A stretch of DNA of 64,000 nt from Siphonodentalium dalli (lineage: Eukaryota > Mollusca > Scaphopoda > Gadilida > Siphonodentaliidae). Every line of letters begins with the position of its first letter. Within the stretch, counting starts at the first letter, position 1. The notes beneath the pieces were generated by a model. It did not search any database and was not told the origin of the DNA. It saw only the letters and a list, made by a program, of their open reading frames with translations. Positions 59,201-64,000 of the stretch are shown here, piece by piece. Both the position numbers and the translations under genes were made by a program. The stretch covers positions 198,200,935-198,264,934 of the forward strand of contig CP136061.1 in assembly GCA_032622095.1 (NCBI GenBank), in the 5' to 3' direction.

Positions 59201-59412
59201 TTGAAACTGCAATCTGGAATAGTTCATGAAACTGGTGATATACATGTTCTGAAATTAAATGGTCAGATGTGCTAAATCCAAACAAGCAATGTTTGTATTG
59301 TGTATTGGTATTTGATGACTCTTGAGAATAAGTAAAATAGGTCAGCACGTCACGTGATGCCTAGCTCTACCATGCCAATTCCTATTAAAAGTTAAATGAT
59401 CAGATATATTAC
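56214..59412. other. First large intron of the receptor; nothing recognised
   Basis: No exon matching the third MAM segment (FxGxxGxxGDIAIDD..C) was found by eye. A 138-codon plus-strand frame (58115-58531) has no recognisable domain. About 56.95 kb holds a diverged copy of the 9.8 kb repeat fragment. Confidence 0.35.
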
Positions 59413-59669
59413 CGTATAATCGGTCATTGGTGGTACGTCAACGAAAGAATAAACCCATTCGGATTTGGCTCCAGACAGGACGAGGAGGACATAGTCTATT
59501 GAATCTTTTGTTTGCAAAACCTCCAGAAATACAAAGTCAGATCCAGCAGAAGTATGCCGGAAACTCAGGCTGTATCGTTTATTATCGCCACTTATAACGG
59601 GACTTCTTAAAGTTGTCATATCATTCGCACCTGCACCGCTGACGTAAACGAAGTAGTTGGCGCTATTAT
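59413..59669 (-). CDS. Exon: middle of MAM domain 1
   Basis: A 257 nt exon with acceptor TTGCACAG and donor ACG|GTAATA, entering in phase 1 and leaving in phase 0. It has exactly the length and phases of the MAM2 middle exon at 42391-42647, a strong sign that the two are paralogous. The translation has NYFVYVSGAGAND, then LRSPVI, SLSFRHTSAG and WVYSFVDVPPMTDYT, following the MAM pattern (Y-x-x-x..A-x-L-x-S-P..L-x-F-x-Y-x-x-x-G..W..V-x-V). The conserved third cysteine of MAM domains (C-L-S-F-W-Y) is replaced by tyrosine (RYSLSFRH). The exon that should follow, with the GDIAIDD motif, was not found between here and 48.4 kb. Confidence 0.8.
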
Positions 59670-60078
59670 CTGTGCAAATAAAAACATAGATGTCTTATAT
59701 GTAAAACATAGAAAATCTGACCGAGAGTCGAGTACTGAAAATTTTCCGAGCAGAGTATCAATTCAATGACATAGTATAACATATTTAAAACACGGATATG
59801 ATGTCACTCCATTGTTCAATGTTCAGTTGATATGATAACGCTATACACTGTATATGATATATAATCACAATTAAAACATCTTCACAACCATCGATATCGT
59901 CATAATCATAAGCAGAATCGTTATCGTCTCTGTTGACTTGCAATTACCACACAATCATCAATGATGATGCAGATACTTGTGTTCTGTGCCATATATAATA
60001 TTACATTCAGAGCGGTTAGACTTGATATTAACTACGATTCTAAACATGTCGACACTCTGTTTTTTACATAAATTCGAT

Positions 60079-60402
60079 TACGAATTGGTTTAATTTTAAT
60101 CTCTATCAGAGTTGTCCATCTTCCCATATTAATTTTCTTCCCGACGTCACCAGTTAAGTGTTCAACATGGCATACCTGTGCCAGAGACGATAGGCTTACC
60201 TTCTTTCCCGCGAATCCATTCTGATGTCTCTTGTGATTTCCTTTGTGTCCAGTTGCAAAATCCACTCTGGAAGTTGCAGTACTGAGAATCAAGAGCTTCA
60301 ATGGTAAAATAAAATAAAGTTACAATTTAACAAATTCTTTGGCCGATTACGAATGGGTTCAGTTTTAATATCCATCACAGTTGTCCATCATACCAAGATT
60401 AA
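60079..60402. repeat. Direct repeat flanking the MAM1 first exon
   Basis: CGATTACGAAT(T/G)GGTTxAxTTTTAATxTCxATCAxAGTTGTCCATC occurs at 60079-60135 and again at 60345-60402, about 267 bp apart, on both sides of the exon at 60176-60295. Confidence 0.75.
60176..60295 (-). CDS. Exon: N-terminal third of MAM domain 1
   Basis: This exon encodes the start of a MAM domain: Cys-Asn-Phe-Gln, then GFCNWTQ, then EWIRGKEG, matching the family pattern C-x-F-E..(F/L)C-x-W-x-Q..W-x-R. The donor is ACAG|GTATGC (phase 1), so a G joins AT of the next exon to give Asp. Two acceptors are possible. The one at 60296-60297 follows a T-rich tract and enters in phase 1 like most introns of this gene; the one at 60282-60283 gives a shorter exon entering in phase 0. 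An inner donor at 60201 (GTAAGC) would drop the GKPIVSGTG segment that aligns with MAM2, so I chose the outer donor. The upstream signal-peptide exon is not identified. Confidence 0.7.
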
Positions 60403-60467
60403 CCTCTCTCATAGCACCGATTTTAACAAGATCTTGTAAATTCAGAGAAAAGCAAGTAAGAATTTTA

Positions 60468-62658
60468 GTCTGGTCGATAAACTAAAATTTTAGGGTCAAC
60501 CTAGAAAAAATTTGGACTAAGTTGGTTTCTATTCCATTTTGAAGAGGAATATATCCTCTATAACATATCCAAAATCCGCTAAAATCCGCTTTGAGAATTT
60601 TCTGTAATACAAGATGGCGTCCATGATGGCAGTTGGTATAGAAAAATCCTGAATTTCGGTGGTAGGTGCGCCAACAAATACCAAATTATTAATAAAAATA
60701 AAATTTACACAAACAATGCTTAGTCGTAAACCATGTCGGTAGAATGTCTGTCCAATATGGCCGCCAAAATGGACAAAATCGAATGAAATTTACAATTTGC
60801 GGAAAATTGAATAGCTGGTCATACAAGAACGAACATGCCCTCGAATTATACGAGGAAGAATGATTTCAGAATATAAGGGGAGCTATTAATAATAGTATGT
60901 AAGATTTCTCTCTAATGTATCTCGCGAGAGAGCAACCAAAAGCCAGGTCTCATACAGCGATTAAATGTGGACTTTTTGGGCGCCAAGACATAGAAGAATA
61001 ACACAGTTTTATCTGTACTGTTTATCTTGAATCGTGTAATATATGTGTATTAAACAGTTACATGTGATCTAATAGGGATGTATTCATTGTGTGACCTTTT
61101 TAGAAGTAGAAATATATGTAATGAAAACATTCTCACGAATGTGACCGATAATCGTTTATTTTTTAATCTACAACACACAATCTGTCAAAATTCACTACTA
61201 TAGAACAGTATGAGAGCTATTCATATGGTACTAGGTAAAATGTGTAGATCCTATTGTCCGTGTCTTAAAATAGTAGTCATAATTGCCTCCAGCCAAGTGA
61301 TTAAACACAAATATTTCAATTTTATCACACAAATATATGGTGGTATACCATGAACGCAATTTATCAAAATACAAAGGATTACAATAGACTATCTTCAATA
61401 AATTCTCAACATAACCAAATTTGCCTACATACTATGTGGTAGAGACTGTCTTTATACCTGGAAATTATGTGCACATAAATGCACTAAGGCCACATATACG
61501 CGAAACGTACGACCTTTTCTGCAACCGCATCGCCGCGTTTACCCATTCTCCCTAATGTTACACATATCTGCTGCATACAAAACCATTAATAGCAACATTG
61601 AGTGAATGGTAAACGTAGAACTAATAACTGTAAATGCTGATGACCTGATATTTAGCGCAAATATGTGGGTGGCAATGGTAACATAATTTCAAACAACAAG
61701 ATACTGACAAATAATAGTGTACATTGCGTGGTACATATTCCTGTTGTAAAGTGCAGATTGAAGTAATTTGAACAGAATTGTCTACTAAGAGACCGGTTTG
61801 GGAGCACCATGAAAATTAGTACTAAATAAAATGTACCATGTACAGTCTCTTCGATCTAGTGAGATAGGGTACTATTCTGTTGAAGAGATAAGTGTTTCTT
61901 TACAGTATAATCAGCATTACGACATACGTGTATGGTTTATTGTCACGGAGAGTGTTGGAAATCCGGAAATATAACTAGTATTTACACAGATAGGGTGGCC
62001 ACTTCAGTTTCTGCGTTACATTCAATAATTAATCATTATTCCAAAACGAAACAACCACGCACTGTGTGACGAAATATTACTTCGTGTGTTGCATGCCCGA
62101 AATAAATGTTTTTGGTCCGACTGTTGGATGTATTCTAATAAGAAATCCCGAACGTAAATCACTGGGTTAACGTGCGTAGCAGTGATCGATAAATCATTCA
62201 GATAGATCTGTTTTAATTATATGTGTACCTTTAAAGATATATAACAACATTCTTGTAAATTACAAATGTGTATTTTCGCTTATAGGAGGTTATCCAATAT
62301 GTTGCTTTCGTCGTAGCATGGATTGTAGTTGCGGCCATTTTGACAGCCATTTCATCGCCGCGATTGCTTTGTTTTCTGTCCTTGTCACTCTAATCGCCCC
62401 TATACTCTTTTACACAAACTGGTATATATCGGATGGAGGATTAATGCGTTCTTGTGTCGCGGATGAGGGATATTGTGGAAAAACGTACTTCACAAGGTCG
62501 AAAAATGAGCATTTTTTTAAATCTCTGTAAATAAAAATTCTCAAAGCGGATTTTAGCGGGTTTTGGATATGTTGTAGAGGATATATTCCTCTTCAAAATG
62601 GAATACAAACCAACTTAGTCCAAATTTTTGTCTAGGTCAAACCTTTTATCGACCAGAC
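60468..62658. mobile_element. 2.2 kb TIR element with TA target duplication
   Basis: Inverted ends of about 130 bp: GTCTGGTCGATAAA..TTTGGACTAAGTTGGTTT..CATTTTGAAGAGGAATATATCCTCT..AACATATCCAAAA..AAAATCCGCTTTGAGAATTTT at the left, inverted at the right, with a small indel near the left tip. TA flanks both ends (60466-60467 and 62659-62660), as in Tc1/mariner-type elements. No transposase frame is present. It sits just upstream of the first identified receptor exon. Confidence 0.8.
62318..62530 (+). CDS. Short hydrophobic ORF inside the TIR element
   Basis: A 70-codon frame with one strong hydrophobic stretch (HFIAAIALFSVLVTLIAPIL) followed by FYTNWYISDGGLMRSC. The W..GL(W/M)xxC layout faintly recalls the first TM and extracellular loop of claudin/PMP22-type proteins. 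It ends at the TIR. It might be a captured exon fragment, but similarity is too slight to assign. Confidence 0.2.
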   Translation: MDCSCGHFDSHFIAAIALFSVLVTLIAPILFYTNWYISDGGLMRSCVADEGYCGKTYFTRSKNEHFFKSL

Positions 62659-62660
62659 TA

Positions 62661-64000
62661 TTTCGCCAGTTACAACACAGGATTATCACATAATACAACA
62701 CTCTTGTTTAAATCGGAGACAACATATGGGCGCATTAACATTGTGATATTATTAAATTATTTAATAGCAGACAGTATTTTAATCGGTCATGTGACAGATG
62801 CGAATATCGATAAGATAGACAACTCGGGTTGATATTATCGTATAACATCAATGCATATAATGCATATATATATATATATATATAGATGCGTGCTATTACA
62901 TTAAACACAATTTAATTATGTCTATACTGCCACCAATGTCCTTCTAATATTGGATGTTATAACCGATAAGTTTACAGACAATTTACTACAATAAAACCAT
63001 AGTCAGAAATAGTAACGCCCCTCAGATCATACTATTAGGCATATATAAATTAAATTCGAGCTTTAAATGTAGCGATTGTGAAAAATGTGCAGATAGGTAA
63101 TGGCTATGAAAATATATTTGATTATATGTAATTATTGGGTATGCGTGTATAGTGTGTGTGGTGAGAAAGCATGTGAAAACATTTTTTTAAACGCCACGTA
63201 TGATATGCGTCCACAAAGGGCGCATACGTTCCAATTGGTTGAAAGGTTCATCGTCAAACATGCAACGGCCATTGCATTGATACACTAATATATAATTGGT
63301 TAAAAGCACACGACCATTGCCAAACAGATGACAAATGCATTGCCGATTGACATTATTATGTTGACACGTTGTCAGCTCGCGGCAAGTGCACTAAACTGTT
63401 AGTTTCTCGGTTCTCTTATACGACTTTTGAATTGTTTTCTGCTGGCATGTATCTTTTCTTTGTTGTTTGTTCTAATATATATCGAGATAGAGGTCTGCAA
63501 TAGACTGACAGAAGCCAATATAAGGCGACTGAACACTGAATGATTTACAAACAATCTCGAGACTCATTATGAAATAATTTCTGACAAGGTTTCATTCACC
63601 ATCGATTATGGAGACTAATTATTCATAATTCCTTCAAGGTTTCATGAAAGCACGACCTCAGAATTCCGTTAAAACAACGAGTCATTCAAAGTTTCACAAC
63701 AACTGCGGCTTATCACTGGATGTTTCTCATTCACCACACAAAAAAACCCTAAATGCGAACAAAAAATTATACTAATCCGATTGAATACGCTCCAGATACT
63801 TCGCAATACGACATTTAGTCTATATTCCAACGGAGACTGAGTTGAGTTGACTGTGTTATTTCGGACACCACCAAGGAGTAACAAAAACAAATATCACAAC
63901 ATCACTATGATGGCTTAAGAATAATAAAATTATCAGGGCGTCAAGTTTAGACGTACATTAAAAAACCAAGAAATACTATCAACTTCGTTTTGACCTTTCC
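62661..64000. other. Upstream flank of the receptor gene; nothing recognised
   Basis: Contains a (TA)n microsatellite at 62860-62884. No minus-strand ATG followed by a hydrophobic signal sequence and a donor was recognised. The 73-codon minus frame at 63669-63890 opens with a non-ATG codon and has a stop just upstream. Confidence 0.35.

Larger units (their letters stand above)
27436..60295 (-). other. Gene span: MAM / SUEL-lectin-like single-pass receptor with Tyr-rich tail (5' end incomplete)
   Basis: Eleven minus-strand exons can be joined into one coding path: MAM1 (60176-60295, 59413-59669, third exon not found), MAM2 (48228-48368, 42391-42647, 35820-35907), SUEL-like 1 (34891-35181), SUEL-like 2 (33501-33779), stalk (31094-31165, 30354-30410), TM (29355-29433), tail (27436-28204). 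Every donor is GT and every acceptor AG. The phases 1,0 / 1,1,0,1,1,1,1,1,2 are mutually compatible except between 59413 and 48368, where at least one exon (entering in phase 0, leaving in phase 1) must be missing from my model. The placed exons total about 2.4 kb of coding sequence, roughly 800 residues. MAM domains mediate homophilic or receptor adhesion and SUEL domains bind galactose or rhamnose, so a cell-surface recognition receptor is inferred. The introns are full of transposons. No signal peptide exon or promoter was seen; the 5' end may lie beyond the window. Confidence 0.8.

Noticed and set aside
63669-63890. Possible signal-peptide exon for the receptor (FLLLLGGV)
   Set aside because: The frame has no ATG (it would start at TTG) and a TGA lies two codons upstream; hydrophobic run too short.

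Overview
This window looks like nuclear DNA of an animal, most likely a marine mollusc or another lophotrochozoan. It is AT-rich, carries a gene with many small exons and canonical GT..AG introns, and is dominated by transposon debris, tandem repeats and palindromes. The motif TACATGTA recurs throughout. A repeat arm ending in GACGGACGCC..ATGACAATAGCTCA (about 29.7 kb) resembles a dispersed repeat I associate with molluscan genomes. The taxon is inferred, not proven; there is no rRNA, mitochondrial or other marker gene.

The only well-supported protein-coding gene runs on the minus strand across about 33 kb (60.3 kb down to 27.4 kb). I assembled eleven coding exons by hand: MAM domain 1 (two of three exons), MAM domain 2 (three exons), two cysteine-rich SUEL/galactose-lectin-like domains (one exon each), two short Ser/Thr- and Gly/Asp-rich stalk exons, one transmembrane exon, and a long last exon encoding a cytoplasmic tail with 16 tyrosines. 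Intron phases agree at every junction except one, where an exon completing MAM 1 was not found. The signal peptide exon was not found either. The product would be a single-pass receptor-like protein with an adhesive or lectin-like ectodomain and a tail built for tyrosine phosphorylation. The MAM + SUEL-like + Tyr-tail combination is the best candidate here for an undescribed protein.

Layout: 0-1.6 kb, three tandem copies of an exon-like unit plus a near-perfect inverted repeat; 1.9-2.6 kb, TACACA-rich repeat and a tRNA-like SINE or MITE; 3.9-6.15 kb, about six 380-400 bp tandem units; 8.9-9.7 kb, LINE 3' end with a (TATCC)n tail; 10.36-14.4 kb, Helitron-like sequence, a 165 bp palindrome and 440 bp tandem repeats; 15.9-16.3 kb, nested hairpins; 16.4-18.17 kb, a Helitron with its CTAG 3' end; 19.96-27.16 kb, a large inverted repeat enclosing an 87/88 bp satellite and a pair of inverted unrecognised ORFs; 27.4-60.3 kb, the receptor gene, whose introns hold a foldback element (36.6-37.3 kb), a 3.5 kb element with 447 bp direct terminal repeats around three 877 bp units (37.4-40.9 kb), an unrecognised 184-codon ORF (41.4-41.9 kb), a TIR element (44.4-45.1 kb), a LINE gag remnant (45.8-47.4 kb), a LINE EN/RT remnant (51.3-52.7 kb) and several hairpins; 60.5-62.7 kb, a 2.2 kb TIR element with a TA duplication.

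Nothing here resembles a bacterial operon, CRISPR array or phage. The regions outside the receptor gene look like repeats or non-coding DNA. The unrecognised ORFs are described without assigning a function.
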